Assembly: GCF_005877905.1 (NCBI RefSeq)
Contig: NZ_SWDV01000018.1
Coordinates: 101,071 to 165,070 of the forward strand
DNA length: 64,000 bases
DNA from: Pseudomonas nicosulfuronedens
GTDB lineage: Bacteria > Pseudomonadota > Gammaproteobacteria > Pseudomonadales > Pseudomonadaceae
Direction of reading: 5' to 3'
Part shown: piece after piece, positions 43,192 through 53,188 of the stretch
Layout of the letters: every line of letters starts with the position of its first letter
How positions within the stretch are numbered: the first letter of the stretch is position 1
The notes under the pieces: generated by a model
Databases searched by the model: none
Told to the model about the DNA's origin: nothing
What the model saw: the letters and a program-made list of their open reading frames with translations, nothing else
Position numbers and translations under genes: made by a program

Positions 43192-43908
43192 GTGAACGTG
43201 GAAAAGAACGGCACCATCAGCCGCTGGGACGATGACAAGGGCTTCGGCTTCATCCGTCCCCAGGCCGGCGGCAAGGAAGTCTTCCTGCATATCTCCGACT
43301 TTCGTGGCGACCGCCGCCCGGCAGCGGGCGACCAGGTCTGTTACGTCGAAGGCGCCGGCAAGGACGGCCGCCCCCGCGCCGATCATGCCCGTCTGGCGGG
43401 ACTGGCCATCGATACTCCGGCCATTCGCCGCAGACCCGCCGCGACAGCCACCCGCGAGCGCGTTCGCAGTGGCCGCGAAGTAGCCTTCCCCAGTGCACCG
43501 AAACGCTCGCTCGGGCGCGCCTTGGTCGCCCTCGCAGCGCTGCTGGCGCTGCCCGTCATCGGCTCGGTGCTCTGGCTGAAGGAGGCTTACTTCGTCTGGT
43601 TCCTGCTGCTCTATCCGGTCTTCAGCATCCTGGCTTTCTTCGCTTACTGGCGTGACAAGCGCAGTGCCGAGCGCAACGACTGGCGTACTCCGGAACAGAG
43701 CCTGCATCTGCTGGAGTTGCTCGGCGGTTGGCCGGGCGCTTTCCTCGCGCAGCAGGTGTTCCGTCACAAGACCCGCAAGCTGTCCTTCCAGCTGGTGTTC
43801 TGGGCCATCGTCGTGCTGCACCAGCTGTTCTGGATCGACTGGCTCAGCGGTGGCCGGTTGCTGGGCTGGATTGGCGCACTGCTTGGGCTGGGCGCCGCCC
43901 CGACCTGA
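43192..43908 (+). CDS. Cold-shock domain - DUF1294 membrane fusion
   Basis: A 238-residue protein. Residues ~3-68 form a cold-shock domain (G-T-I-S-R-W-D-D-D-K-G-F-G-F-I-R-P and V-F-L-H-I-S-D-F). After a basic linker (~75-105), residues ~108-235 carry four hydrophobic helices of the DUF1294 family, ending in W-R-T-P-E-Q-S-L-H-L-L-E-L-L-G-G-W-P-G. It would tether a nucleic-acid-binding domain to the inner membrane; the function is unknown. GTG starts at 43192 and 43198 are both possible. It begins 11 bases after uppP. Confidence 0.87.
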   Translation: MNVEKNGTISRWDDDKGFGFIRPQAGGKEVFLHISDFRGDRRPAAGDQVCYVEGAGKDGRPRADHARLAGLAIDTPAIRRRPAATATRERVRSGREVAFPSAPKRSLGRALVALAALLALPVIGSVLWLKEAYFVWFLLLYPVFSILAFFAYWRDKRSAERNDWRTPEQSLHLLELLGGWPGAFLAQQVFRHKTRKLSFQLVFWAIVVLHQLFWIDWLSGGRLLGWIGALLGLGAAPT

Positions 43909-43917
43909 TCGATCCGG

Positions 43918-44823
43918 TCAGACGGGCCAGTCGTCCTTCGAGAAGCCTTCCTCCAGGTAGTCGAGCAACGCCCGCACCGCCGGCAGGATGCCGCGCCGGT
44001 GCGGGTAGACTGCCTGCAGGTAGGCCTCAGGCTCGCTCCAGGCGGGCAGTACACGCACCAGGCGACCGTCCTCCAGCTCCCCTGTGCAGTAATGCAGCGG
44101 CAGAATGGTCACGCCCAGTCCCGCCAGTGCCACGTTCTTGCGCAGGTTGAAGTCCTCCACCGCCAGTCGCGCCTCCAGCGCCACTTCCTTCACCTCACCT
44201 TGCGGGCCGGTCAGCTTCATGTGCACGCGGCGATCATTGTCGATGGCACCGAGGACGGGCAGGGTGGCCAGGTCTTCCGGCGTGCGCAACTTGACGCCCT
44301 TGAGCAGCGAGGGCGCGGCCACCAGGGCGGTCTTCGCCCGGCGCAGGCGCCGCGAGATCAGCGACAGGTCCTCATCCCCCGGCGAGCGCACGCGCAGGGC
44401 GACATCGATACTTTCGTTGAGCAGGTCGACGCGGCGGTTGGTCAGCATCAGCTCCAGGTTCACCTGCGGATAGGCCGCGAGGAATCCGGGCAGCATCTCG
44501 TTCAACGAGGTTTCCGCCAGCGCCACCGGACACGACAAGCGCACCCGTCCGCGCGGTTCGGCGCTCAGTTGCGCGGCGACTTCGTCCGCCATCTCGGCTT
44601 CCACGAGCATTGCCTGGCAATGTCGGTAATAGCGCTCTCCCAGGTCCGTGAGCGCCAGTTTGCGGGTGGTGCGCTGCAGCAGGCGCACATTCAGGCGCGC
44701 TTCCAGTTCCGCTACGCGCCGCGACAGGCGAGACTTCGGCAGGCCCAGCAGGCGTCCGGCGGCGGCGAAGCCTCCAGCTTCCACCACCTTGGCGAAATAG
44801 AAGAGGTCATTGAGGTCCTGCAT
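43918..44823 (-). CDS. LysR-family regulator divergent from azoreductase
   Basis: A 301-residue LysR regulator ([20 protein letters not shown] helix-turn-helix). It is divergent from azoR across 132 bases, the usual layout for a LysR that controls its neighbour. P. aeruginosa has the same pair (PA1961/PA1962, from memory). Quinones or azo compounds are plausible inducers. Confidence 0.85.
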   Translation of the reverse strand: MQDLNDLFYFAKVVEAGGFAAAGRLLGLPKSRLSRRVAELEARLNVRLLQRTTRKLALTDLGERYYRHCQAMLVEAEMADEVAAQLSAEPRGRVRLSCPVALAETSLNEMLPGFLAAYPQVNLELMLTNRRVDLLNESIDVALRVRSPGDEDLSLISRRLRRAKTALVAAPSLLKGVKLRTPEDLATLPVLGAIDNDRRVHMKLTGPQGEVKEVALEARLAVEDFNLRKNVALAGLGVTILPLHYCTGELEDGRLVRVLPAWSEPEAYLQAVYPHRRGILPAVRALLDYLEEGFSKDDWPV

Positions 44824-44955
44824 GGGATTGTCCTGCTGGTGAGACGAATCATTGCATTTTTGCCGACTTATCGAAGATTGGCTACATGCGTAGTCTTGCC
44901 TCCAACGACGAATTCCTCCGCCAACTCACTTGGCGTCATCGACTGGAGAAGACTC

Positions 44956-45564
44956 ATGAAACTGCTGCACATCGATTCGAGCATCCTTGGCGACAACTCC
45001 ACTTCCCGCCAGCTGAGCGCCGAACTGGTCGCTGCCTGGGCCGCCGCCGAGCCGGGCGTCGAAGTGACCTACCGTGACCTGGCCGCCGACGCCATCAGCC
45101 ACCTGTCCTCCGCCAGCCTGGTTGCCGCCGGCACCCCGGCCGAGCTGCGCGATGCGGCGCAGAAGCACGAAGCCGATCTGGGCGAGAAGAGCATTGAGGA
45201 GTTCCTCGGCGCCGACGCCATCGTCATTGGCGCGCCGATGTACAACTTCTCGATCCCCAGTCAGTTGAAGGCCTGGATCGACCGCATCGCCGTCGCCGGC
45301 AAGACCTTCCGCTACACCGAGAGCGGTCCGGAAGGCCTGGCCGGCGGCAAGAAAGTGATCATTGTGTCCACCGCCGGTGGTATCCATGCCGGCCAGCCCA
45401 GCGGTGTCGCCCACGAGAACTACCTGGAGCTGGTGCTTAACTTCCTCGGCATCACCGATATCGAGGTCGTGCGTGCCGAAGGCCTTGCCTACGGTGACGA
45501 GCCGCGCCGCAACGCCATCGCCGGCGCCCAGGCGAGCATCGCCAGCCAGTTCGCCGCTGCCTGA
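44956..45564 (+). CDS. azoR: FMN-dependent NADH-azoreductase
   Basis: A 202-residue flavodoxin-like enzyme with the FMN-binding A-P-M-Y-N-F-S-I-P near residue 94 and S-T-A-G-G near 140. It reduces quinones, azo dyes and nitro compounds in two-electron steps. Strong ribosome site GGAGAAG. A terminator follows 16 bases after the stop. Confidence 0.92.
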   Translation: MKLLHIDSSILGDNSTSRQLSAELVAAWAAAEPGVEVTYRDLAADAISHLSSASLVAAGTPAELRDAAQKHEADLGEKSIEEFLGADAIVIGAPMYNFSIPSQLKAWIDRIAVAGKTFRYTESGPEGLAGGKKVIIVSTAGGIHAGQPSGVAHENYLELVLNFLGITDIEVVRAEGLAYGDEPRRNAIAGAQASIASQFAAA

Positions 45565-45580
45565 TCGCTGCCGTGAGCAG

Positions 45581-45609
45581 AAAAAGCCCCGCCCATGCGG
45601 GGCTTTTTT
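45581..45609 (+). terminator. Terminator after azoR
   Basis: AGCCCCGC-CCAT-GCGGGGCT with A5 before and T6 after. Confidence 0.95.
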
Positions 45610-45763
45610 GCGCCTGGGCACTGCCGTCTGTCTGCGGGCACGGAGCCAGTCCCGCTGGCGCGTACTATGCAGAGGTTCTCTCCAGGCGGCGCCCGGCGGT
45701 CTCTGCATTCACCAACAAGCCTCGTGGCGCCTGATCTGGAGACAAATCGGAGCGAACTGCACC

Positions 45764-46777
45764 ATGGCGAGGCGCCTGTTCTGGTTCCTGTTGCTCGTTA
45801 CCTTCAGTACCGCGAGTTGGGCGGTGCAGGGCTGGAATGTGGGTTTTCACCGCCTGCAGGTGAGCGACCCGCTGGACCAGCAACCGATGAAGGCCATCGC
45901 CTTCTATCCGACGCGCGCATCCGAACAGCCCCTGCACCTGGGTAATTTCATCCTCGATGTCGCCTATGAAGGGCAGACTGCCAACGGTCGCTTCCCGCTG
46001 CTGGTGATGTCCCATGGCAACTACGGCACACCGCTGGCCCATCGTGACCTGATCGAGGCGCTGGTGCGCAAAGGCTTCGTGGTGGTGACCCTGCTGCATC
46101 CCGGCGATAACCTGCATGACCACAGCCGCCTGGGCGCGATGAGCAACCTTTACGGGCGGCCGCTGCAGGTGTCGGAAACCATCAGCGCCGCCTTGCTCGA
46201 TCCCAAGGTTGCGGCCATTGCCGATCCGCGCAAGGTCGGGGTGATCGGCTATTCCGCCGGTGGTGAGACTGCGCTGATCCTGGCCGGCGCCCAGCCACGC
46301 CTGGAACGGTTGATCAAATATTGCCAGGAGCGCCCGGACGACCGCGATGCCTGCAGCGAGAAGGGCCAGGTGCGCGCTGATCGCAACGACCTGGTGCCGA
46401 TGGCCGATCCGCGCATCGGCGCGTTGCTGTTGCTGGCGCCGCTGAGCCTGATGTATGGCGTCCATGAGCTGGAAGACGTGCAGGTACCGGTGCTGCTCTA
46501 TACCGGCAACGATGACAAGATTCTCGACTGGAAGAAAAATGCCGGCGCGCTGGCGCGCAAGCTGCCGCAGCAGGCGGACCTGCGAGTGCTGGATGGGGCA
46601 GGGCACTTTGTCTTCATGTCGCCCTGTTCGGAGGAGGAGAAGGAAGCTACGCCGGATCTCTGCACTGACACCCAGGGATTGGACCGGCAGGCCATCCACC
46701 GTGACCTGGCGGCCTCGGCGGCGGAATTCTTCGATGTCAGTCTCGGTAGCGCGACGATGCAGACGTCGGGGCGTTGA
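45764..46777 (+). CDS. Secreted alpha/beta hydrolase (dienelactone-hydrolase-like)
   Basis: A 337-residue protein with a signal peptide (core F-W-F-L-L-L-V-T-F, cleavage near S-W-A-V). Hydrolase landmarks: M-S-H-G-N-Y-G oxyanion region, nucleophile elbow G-Y-S-A-G-G, late Asp in Y-T-G-N-D-D and His in G-A-G-H-F-V-F. Several Cys (residues ~185-200 and near the C-terminus) may form disulphides, as expected in the periplasm. Substrate unknown. The ATG 45764 gives the signal peptide directly. Confidence 0.85.
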   Translation: MARRLFWFLLLVTFSTASWAVQGWNVGFHRLQVSDPLDQQPMKAIAFYPTRASEQPLHLGNFILDVAYEGQTANGRFPLLVMSHGNYGTPLAHRDLIEALVRKGFVVVTLLHPGDNLHDHSRLGAMSNLYGRPLQVSETISAALLDPKVAAIADPRKVGVIGYSAGGETALILAGAQPRLERLIKYCQERPDDRDACSEKGQVRADRNDLVPMADPRIGALLLLAPLSLMYGVHELEDVQVPVLLYTGNDDKILDWKKNAGALARKLPQQADLRVLDGAGHFVFMSPCSEEEKEATPDLCTDTQGLDRQAIHRDLAASAAEFFDVSLGSATMQTSGR

Positions 46778-46803
46778 TCCGGGGCTGAGCAAAAAGGTGC
46801 CCC

Positions 46804-46884
46804 TTGTAGGAGCGAGCTTGCTAGCGAATAGGTTTCCCGGCTGCACTGGTGTCAGACAGGTTCGCGAGCAAGCTCGCTCCTACG
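46804..46884. repeat. Pair of inverted REP hairpins
   Basis: GTAGGAGCGAGCTTGCTAGC (one base changed) and GCGAGCAAGCTCGCTCCTAC, ~38 bases apart, between convergent genes. Confidence 0.85.
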
Positions 46885-46899
46885 AAGATCAAGGAGCAA

Positions 46900-46929
46900 G
46901 AAAAAGCCCCGCACTGGGCGGGGCTTTTT
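46900..46929. terminator. Bidirectional terminator before ybiT end
   Basis: AAAAAGCCCCGC-ACTGG-GCGGGGCTTTTT; symmetric A and T runs let it act on both strands. Confidence 0.92.
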
Positions 46930-46948
46930 CATTGCAGCTTGGCGTTGA

Positions 46949-48538
46949 TCAGACGATCACGCCCTGGCTGCGCAGGTAGTCATCGTAGCTGCCGCTGAAG
47001 TCGGTCACGCCGTTTTCCGACAGTTCGATGATGCGGGTGGCCAGGGAGGACACGAACTCGCGGTCATGGCTGACGAAGATCAGGGTGCCCGGATAGTTCT
47101 CCAGCGCGAGGTTGAGCGACTCGATGGATTCCATGTCCAGGTGGTTGGTCGGCTCGTCCATCACCAGCACGTTGGGGCGCTTGAGGATCAGCTTGCCGAA
47201 CAGCATGCGGCCCTGTTCACCACCGGAGATCACCTTCACCGACTTCTTGATGTCGTCGTTGGAGAACAGCATGCGGCCGAGGGTGCCGCGCACCAGTTGC
47301 TCGCCGCCCTGGGTCCACTGGGCCATCCAGTCGAACAGGTTGTAGTCGTCCTCGAAGTCCTCGGCGTGGTCCTGGGCGAAGTAGCCCACGTCCGCGCTGT
47401 CGGTCCACTTCACTTCGCCGGCGGTGGGCGACATGTCGCCCACCAGGGTGCGCAGCAGGGTGGTCTTGCCGATGCCGTTCGGACCGATGATCGCGATGCG
47501 CTCGCCGGCTTCCACCTGCATGCTCAGGTTCTTGAACAGCGAGGTGCCGTCGAAGCCCTGGCTGACCTTCTCCAGGGTCACTGCCTGGCGGTGCAGCTTC
47601 TTGTGCTGCTCGAAGCGGATGAACGGGCTGACGCGGCTGGACGGCTTGACCTCTTCCAGCTGGATCTTGTCGATCTGGCGTGCACGGCTGGTGGCCTGCT
47701 TGGCCTTGGAGGCGTTGGCCGAGAAGCGGCTGACGAAGGTCTGCAGCTCGGCGATCTGGGCTTTCTTCTTGGCGTTGTCCGACAGCAGGCGCTCGCGGGC
47801 CTGTTCGGCTGCGGTCATGTACTCGTCGTAGTTGCCCGGGAACAGGCGCAGCTCGCCGTAGTCCAGGTCCGCCATGTGGGTGCAGACGCTGTTCAGGAAG
47901 TGACGATCGTGGGAAATGATGATCATGGTGCTGTTACGCGCCGTGATGACGTTTTCCAGCCAGCGGATGGTGTTGATGTCCAGGTGGTTGGTCGGTTCAT
48001 CGAGCAGCAGCAGGTCCGGGTCGGAGAACAGCGCCTGGGCCAGCAGCACGCGCAGCTTCCAGCCCGGAGCGACGGCGCTCATCGGGCCGAAGTGCTGGTC
48101 CAGTGGAATGCCCAGGCCCAGCAGCAGTTCACCGGCGCGGGATTCGGCGGTATAGCCGTCGAACTCGGCGAACTGGACCTCCAGCTCGGCCACGGCCATG
48201 CCGTCTTCCTCGCTCATCTCCGGCAGGGAGTAGATGCGGTCGCGCTCGGCCTTGACCTTCCACAATTCCTCGTGGCCCATGATCACGGTGTCGATCACGC
48301 TGAAGTCTTCGTAGGCGAACTGGTCCTGGCGCAGTTTGCCCAGGCGCACGCCGTTTTCCAGCATCACCTGGCCGCCGGAAGGCTCCAGCTCACCACCGAG
48401 GATCTTCATGAAGGTGGATTTGCCGCAACCGTTGGCGCCGATCAGGCCGTAGCGGTTGCCGTTGCCGAACTTGACGGAAACGTTTTCGAACAGCGGCTTG
48501 GCGCCAAACTGCATGGTGATATTGGCGGTGGAAATCAA
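46949..48538 (-). CDS. ybiT: ABC-F family ATPase YbiT
   Basis: A 529-residue soluble twin-ATPase without membrane segments. Walker A sites G-A-N-G-C-G-K-S and G-P-N-G-I-G-K-T, paired signature/Walker B regions ending D-E-P-T-N-H-L-D twice, and the charged linker between them ([13 protein letters not shown]). ABC-F proteins act on ribosomes. The TTG at 48538 is chosen because it gives the family N-terminus [11 protein letters not shown] and full usual length; the longer frame to 48676 adds 46 residues of low-complexity sequence. Confidence 0.9.
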   Translation of the reverse strand: MISTANITMQFGAKPLFENVSVKFGNGNRYGLIGANGCGKSTFMKILGGELEPSGGQVMLENGVRLGKLRQDQFAYEDFSVIDTVIMGHEELWKVKAERDRIYSLPEMSEEDGMAVAELEVQFAEFDGYTAESRAGELLLGLGIPLDQHFGPMSAVAPGWKLRVLLAQALFSDPDLLLLDEPTNHLDINTIRWLENVITARNSTMIIISHDRHFLNSVCTHMADLDYGELRLFPGNYDEYMTAAEQARERLLSDNAKKKAQIAELQTFVSRFSANASKAKQATSRARQIDKIQLEEVKPSSRVSPFIRFEQHKKLHRQAVTLEKVSQGFDGTSLFKNLSMQVEAGERIAIIGPNGIGKTTLLRTLVGDMSPTAGEVKWTDSADVGYFAQDHAEDFEDDYNLFDWMAQWTQGGEQLVRGTLGRMLFSNDDIKKSVKVISGGEQGRMLFGKLILKRPNVLVMDEPTNHLDMESIESLNLALENYPGTLIFVSHDREFVSSLATRIIELSENGVTDFSGSYDDYLRSQGVIV

Positions 48539-48785
48539 CTGACTGACCCTTGGCTGGACATGGTGCGCGCCGGGCGCGGACGGCGCGGGCGGGCAGGGAA
48601 GGCATGCGCTGTCGAACGAGGCCGACAGGCGCCTGGCAAAGCCGCTCATTATGCCACAGCCAGGCCTGCACTGCATGCTTTGCCGCTACAGCTCCCGTTC
48701 TGCGGGCGTGTGGCAGTATCAGACAGTTGAAACCCCCCATAGTCCTGCATCAGAATTCGGTGTTCAGAATTCCGGTGGGGGCTGT

Positions 48786-49736
48786 ATGAAAATCCTAAAC
48801 GCTCAACATTCGCTCAGGCACTACCTGGAGCAGGTCAGCGACAAGCTGATCACCGTGGTCTCGGCCTCCGCCAGTGAAACCGAGTCACTGATCGAAACCC
48901 TGGTGGAAAAGGGCAATCGCCTGGACCTGCTGGTGGGCACCATCAACTCGTTCAGCTCGCCGGACTTCATCGATTTCTGCGTCCGCGATGCCGGCGCTAA
49001 CGTCACCCTCCACGTCGACTTCCGCGCGCAGAACAGCGTGCATTGGAAGCTGATCCTGATCGAGCCGGATGTGGTCGTGCTGGGCAGCGCCAACTTCACC
49101 GAAATCGGCCTGAGCCTCACTCGTGACACCTGCACCGTGATCCAGGACGCAGCGCTGTATGCCGAGTACCTGGCGCGCGTGAGCGAGATCAAGGGCATGG
49201 AAGGCGTGGTGCTGGGCCAGGACTCGCGGGCCTTCGACGAGCAGCTGGAGGAGTACCGCCAGAGCCATCGCCGCGTTCAGGCCAGCCTGGCACGCAGCGC
49301 GCAGTACCTGGACGGAGAGAGCTGGCTGGGTGACGAGACCAACCAGAGCATCCCGCTGTTCATCTGGTACAGCGACCATTCCGATGAGTCCGAGGAGCAA
49401 GCTGAAGCCTTCCTCCACGCCAGCAGCGACGGCGTGGACTGGGAAGACGTGCGCGAGTTCTTCACCTACGAGTGCGCGGAGGGCGTGCTGCCCTACGAAG
49501 AAGGCGACATGGTGCTGACGGCGCGCTGCAACGGCACGCACATCGGCTTCTACACCTTCGACCGAATCCTCTACCGTAACGGCACCTACTTCATCTACTC
49601 CTACCGCAAGAAGCGCTACACCCAGCCGTTCAAGCTGGAAGATGCCAAGGAGCGCCTGAAGGACGTGATCCCGGAGTGGTACGAAGAAATGCGTACTTCG
49701 CTCAATCGCCACGACATCAATAGCGTGGTGCGCTGA
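48786..49736 (+). CDS. PLD-like nuclease-fold protein with a single HxK
   Basis: A 316-residue protein. Residues ~1-160 form a PLD-type domain with V-H-W-K (His86, Lys88) and G-S-A-N-F-T at 100-105, one active-site half as in BfiI/NgoFVII-type nucleases that dimerise. The C-terminal ~150 residues are acidic and of unknown fold. No signal peptide. It is divergent from ybiT and not part of an obvious restriction or defence cluster. ATG 48786 follows GGGGGCTGT, a weak ribosome site. Confidence 0.75.
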   Translation: MKILNAQHSLRHYLEQVSDKLITVVSASASETESLIETLVEKGNRLDLLVGTINSFSSPDFIDFCVRDAGANVTLHVDFRAQNSVHWKLILIEPDVVVLGSANFTEIGLSLTRDTCTVIQDAALYAEYLARVSEIKGMEGVVLGQDSRAFDEQLEEYRQSHRRVQASLARSAQYLDGESWLGDETNQSIPLFIWYSDHSDESEEQAEAFLHASSDGVDWEDVREFFTYECAEGVLPYEEGDMVLTARCNGTHIGFYTFDRILYRNGTYFIYSYRKKRYTQPFKLEDAKERLKDVIPEWYEEMRTSLNRHDINSVVR

Positions 49737-49893
49737 GCAGCAGCCATTCATCGGCGCACAGCCTGCGACCCGACGGTTGCGCGCTGTGCGACTTGGCATT
49801 CTGCACGATGATGGCTAGCATCCTGCCAATATCTCGACGTCGCATGCCGCAGTTGCGTGAGCCCGTCAGAAACCTGTCAGGAGGCAATGGATC

Positions 49894-50175
49894 ATGCCGC
49901 AACTTCCCCCCGATGAAGTCCCCGTCCGCCGCCGCATGCGCTGGCATTGGCGGTTGTTGACGCTGAAGATCTACATTCTCTCGGTGTTCCTGCTGGCCTG
50001 CATGCTGGGCGGCAGCGCGATGCTGTTCCTCAATGTGCTCAATGACACGCTCGAACCGGCCCAGCGCCTCGGCTCCTTCTTGGCCGGCGCGCTCATCCTG
50101 CTGCTGTGCTTCCACATCCTGCGCATGGCGCTGCCGCCGATGCCCTGGTTGCCCAGGCGACGCAGCCTGGAGTAG
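49894..50175 (+). CDS. Small two-helix membrane protein
   Basis: A 93-residue protein with a basic N-terminus (R-R-R-M-R-W-H-W-R) and two hydrophobic segments (~24-48, ~60-80). AGGAGG ribosome site 9 bases before the ATG. No family recognised. Followed by a terminator shared with the convergent porin. Confidence 0.7.
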   Translation: MPQLPPDEVPVRRRMRWHWRLLTLKIYILSVFLLACMLGGSAMLFLNVLNDTLEPAQRLGSFLAGALILLLCFHILRMALPPMPWLPRRRSLE

Positions 50176-50204
50176 GCGGCCTGGAGCAGAAGCAAGTCAG
50201 AACG

Positions 50205-50241
50205 AAAAACGCCCCGTGGCATCGCTGCCACGGGGCGTTTT
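50205..50241. terminator. Bidirectional terminator
   Basis: ACGCCCCGTGGCA-TCGC-TGCCACGGGGCGT with A and T runs on the two sides, a 13-bp perfect stem between convergent genes. Confidence 0.95.
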
Positions 50242-50262
50242 CCTTCGAGCCTGATCAGGTCA

Positions 50263-51540
50263 TCAGAAGATGTTGACCGGGTACTCGACGAAGACACGCA
50301 CTTCGTTGCCGTCGTCGTTGTAGGAGCGGGCGTCGTTGGACACGCGCAGCCAGGAACCACGCAGCTTGACCGACAGGTCCTTGGCCGGGCCGCTCGGTAC
50401 GACGTACTTCAGCTGGTTGAAGATTTCGCGCTCTTTGCCGTTGCTGGTCTCGGCGGTCTTGATGTTGTCGCCATAGACGTAGGCCACGGTGTAGCTCAGG
50501 CCCGGCACGCCGTACTCGGAGAAGTCCAGGCTGTAGCTGCCCTGCCAGGAACGCTCGTCTTCACCGTTGAAGTCCGACCAGTAGGAGTTAGCCAGCCAGA
50601 TGGTGGTGCCGCCGTCGCCCAGGCCGCCCTGGTTCTGGTACCAGCCGTAGTTGTAGCCGGAATCACCGTTGTTGCGCTGGTGCGCGATCATGAAGGTATG
50701 GACGCCGATGTTGTAGGCGGCCGACAGGCTCCAGATGGTGTTCTTGGTGCCGTCGATGCCGTTGTCGGAAGCGAAGTCTTCGTTCACGCGGGTGCGGTAG
50801 CCGTTGAAGTCCAGGGTCAGGGACTGCTTGTCGGCCACCGGGATGACGTAGTTCAGGTTCATGTACTGCTTGCGGGCGACGTCTTCGCTCTCGTAGCCGT
50901 ACAGCGAGCCACTGAAGTTGTCGGTGAACTTGTAGCTGCCACCGAACACATCGATGCGCTTCAGGCCGCCGCTGTCACGCCCTTCGGCGCTTTTGCGGGT
51001 TTCCGAAGTGAAGCGGCCGACGTTCAGCTCCAGGCCTTCGATCTCCTTGGAGGTGATCAGGGTGCCGGTGAAGCTTTCCGGCAGCAGGCGGGAGTTGTCG
51101 TAGCTGAGGATCGGCAGGGCCGGCATCTGGTCACCGTACTTGATCACGGTGTTGGAGAAGCGAGCCTTCACTGCGCCACCGGCGCGGGCCAGGTCATTGG
51201 CGGCTTCGCCGCTGTCGCCCTGCTTGAAGAAGTCGATGCCGGCGGCGCCGCTCTTGCCCTGGCCACCGTCCAGGCGCAGGGCGTACATGCCGAACGCGTC
51301 AACGCCGAAGCCCACGGTGCCCTGGGTGAAACCGGAGGTGAAGGTGGCGGTGGCGGCCTGGCCCCACTCTGCCTTGTCGTCGCGGCCGTGCTTGTAGTCA
51401 CGGTTCATGTAGGCGTTGCGGAAGAACAGGTCCAGGTGGCTGTCTTCGGTGAAGCCTTTGGCGGTGGACTGGTCATCGGCCATTGCAGCGGTCGACGCGA
51501 GGATCCCCAGTGCGAGCAGACTGATCCGGTGGTTCAGCAT
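50263..51540 (-). CDS. OprD-family outer-membrane porin
   Basis: A 425-residue substrate-specific porin: signal peptide (cleavage near A-M-A-D), mature N-terminus with G-F-T-E-D-S-H-L-D-L-F-F-R-N-A-Y-M-N-R-D, G-F-T-Q-G-T-V-G-F-G-V-D, and an aromatic C-terminus P-V-N-I-F. These are constant in OprD/OprE/OpdX proteins, which take up amino acids or aromatic and carboxylic acids. The subtype cannot be fixed; the mature start resembles OprE. ATG 51540 starts the signal peptide. Its own promoter probably lies in the 281 bases before it. Confidence 0.9.
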   Translation of the reverse strand: MLNHRISLLALGILASTAAMADDQSTAKGFTEDSHLDLFFRNAYMNRDYKHGRDDKAEWGQAATATFTSGFTQGTVGFGVDAFGMYALRLDGGQGKSGAAGIDFFKQGDSGEAANDLARAGGAVKARFSNTVIKYGDQMPALPILSYDNSRLLPESFTGTLITSKEIEGLELNVGRFTSETRKSAEGRDSGGLKRIDVFGGSYKFTDNFSGSLYGYESEDVARKQYMNLNYVIPVADKQSLTLDFNGYRTRVNEDFASDNGIDGTKNTIWSLSAAYNIGVHTFMIAHQRNNGDSGYNYGWYQNQGGLGDGGTTIWLANSYWSDFNGEDERSWQGSYSLDFSEYGVPGLSYTVAYVYGDNIKTAETSNGKEREIFNQLKYVVPSGPAKDLSVKLRGSWLRVSNDARSYNDDGNEVRVFVEYPVNIF

Positions 51541-51821
51541 CTTGATTTCCTTAATGGTGCAGCGCCAGCGAACAGAAAGAAAAAGCTCTCCGCCCCGAAG
51601 TGCGTGATCGGGGTAGGTGGAGTCCTGTGCTGGCATATTCTTTTGGTTGTATTCGGGGCGTGGTCGCCCCGGCGCCGCGGGATAATAGCAGAGGTTCGAA
51701 CTTTTTCGTCCAGCCTCTGTCACGCGCCCGTCATGATTACCTGATCAGCGGTTTTGGCTACCGGATCACGCCGGCTCGCGGGGGATGGGCGAAGTCGCGG
51801 CAGGTTGCCGCGACGCCACGG

Positions 51822-53003
51822 TCAGCGGGAGAACGAGTGCTGGAACAGCCAGAGGCTGAGAATCAGCCCGCTGAATGCCGCAAGTGCGGCGCAGAGGAAG
51901 ATCGAGCCGAAGCCGAAGCCGTTGGCGACGGCGCCCATCAGCGGCCCGGTGATGCCGAGGGACACATCGATGAACAGCGAATAGGCGCCCAGGGCGGCGC
52001 CACGATTGGAAGCAGGCACCAGGCCCACTGCTTCCACGCCCAGTGCAGGGAAAACCAGGGAGAAGCCGAAGCCGGTCAGCGCCGCGCCAGCCAGGGCAAT
52101 CCAGGGCGTCGGGGCACTCCACAGCAGGAGGAGGCCGAGGCTTTCTACCGACAGGCAGGCAATCGCGACGCGGAAGCCTCCGTGGCGGTTGATCGCATTG
52201 GCGAACAGCAGGCGTGCACCGATGAAGCAGCCGCCAAAGGCGGTCAGGCAGTAGACCGCGTCCTTCCAGCCAAGGCTGGCGTAATAGAGCGTGATGAAGG
52301 TCGCGATGGTGCCGAAGCCGATGCCACCCAGCGCCAGGCCCATGCCATGGGGGAATACCCGCCCGAGCACGTGGTGGAAGGGCATCCGCTCGCCATGCAC
52401 CAGGGCTGCCGCGCGTTTGGGCCAGGCCAGGGCGAAACCCAGCATGGCTAGCAGGACCACGCTGCCGCCCAGACTGGACAGCCCAAGCTGTCCGACCATC
52501 AGGACGCCCAGCGGCGCGCCGATGGCCAGAGCGCCATAGCTGGCGATGCCGTTCCAGGAGATGACTTTTGCGGTGTTCGCCGCGCCGACACGGTCAATGC
52601 CCCAGGCAATGGACGCACTACCGACCAGGCTTTCCGAAGTGCCCAGCACCAGGCGCGCGACCATCAGCAGGCCGAGGCTGATCCACGGCAGGCCTTGCAT
52701 CGCCCAGGAACCGAGCATCAGTGCACCGCTAGCGGCGCAGCCGACCATGCCGTAGAGCACGGCGCGCTTGGGCCCGAGGGTGTCGATCACTTTGCCGGCG
52801 TAGGGGCGGGTCAGCAGAGTGGCCAGGTACTGGATGCTGATGACCAGGCCAGCCATTACCGAGCCGAAGCCCAGGTCGCTGTGCACGTAGCCGGGCAGCA
52901 CGGCCAGCGGGATGCCAATGGTCAGGTAGGCGATGAAGGTGAAAAGGACGACGGACACCACTTGCAGGGTGGTGGATGAGGACGAGCGGGAATCGGCGGA
53001 CAT
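51822..53003 (-). CDS. MFS transporter (YhhS/YfcJ-like)
   Basis: A 393-residue, 12-helix major facilitator. The [15 protein letters not shown] signature between helices 2 and 3 is clear. YhhS/YfcJ relatives export drugs or sugars; the substrate is unknown. P. aeruginosa has an MFS gene beside the PA1994 homologue, as here. Confidence 0.87.
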   Translation of the reverse strand: MSADSRSSSSTTLQVVSVVLFTFIAYLTIGIPLAVLPGYVHSDLGFGSVMAGLVISIQYLATLLTRPYAGKVIDTLGPKRAVLYGMVGCAASGALMLGSWAMQGLPWISLGLLMVARLVLGTSESLVGSASIAWGIDRVGAANTAKVISWNGIASYGALAIGAPLGVLMVGQLGLSSLGGSVVLLAMLGFALAWPKRAAALVHGERMPFHHVLGRVFPHGMGLALGGIGFGTIATFITLYYASLGWKDAVYCLTAFGGCFIGARLLFANAINRHGGFRVAIACLSVESLGLLLLWSAPTPWIALAGAALTGFGFSLVFPALGVEAVGLVPASNRGAALGAYSLFIDVSLGITGPLMGAVANGFGFGSIFLCAALAAFSGLILSLWLFQHSFSR

Positions 53004-53100
53004 GTGCTGCGGTTCGGTACGGCGAGTGGTCCTACATGATGGACCGCGTCTGGCGTGTAGGAAAGCTAGCTAACGAACTACCTGCAAGTCAGTGCCGAGT

Positions 53101-53180
53101 TGCAGGAGCGAGCTTGCTCGCGAACCGTTTGACACGGAGCCGGCCGGACGAATCGTTCGCGAGCAAGCTCGCTCCTACGA
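53101..53180. repeat. Pair of inverted REP hairpins
   Basis: GCAGGAGCGAGCTTGCTCGC and GCGAGCAAGCTCGCTCCTAC with ~40 bases between, upstream of the MFS gene and downstream of the PA1994-like gene. Confidence 0.87.
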
Positions 53181-53188
53181 AAAGCGGC

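Noticed and set aside
47066..48730. 554-codon frame opposite ybiT
   Set aside because: Shadow of the ABC-F gene; Val/Gln/His-rich without domain signatures.
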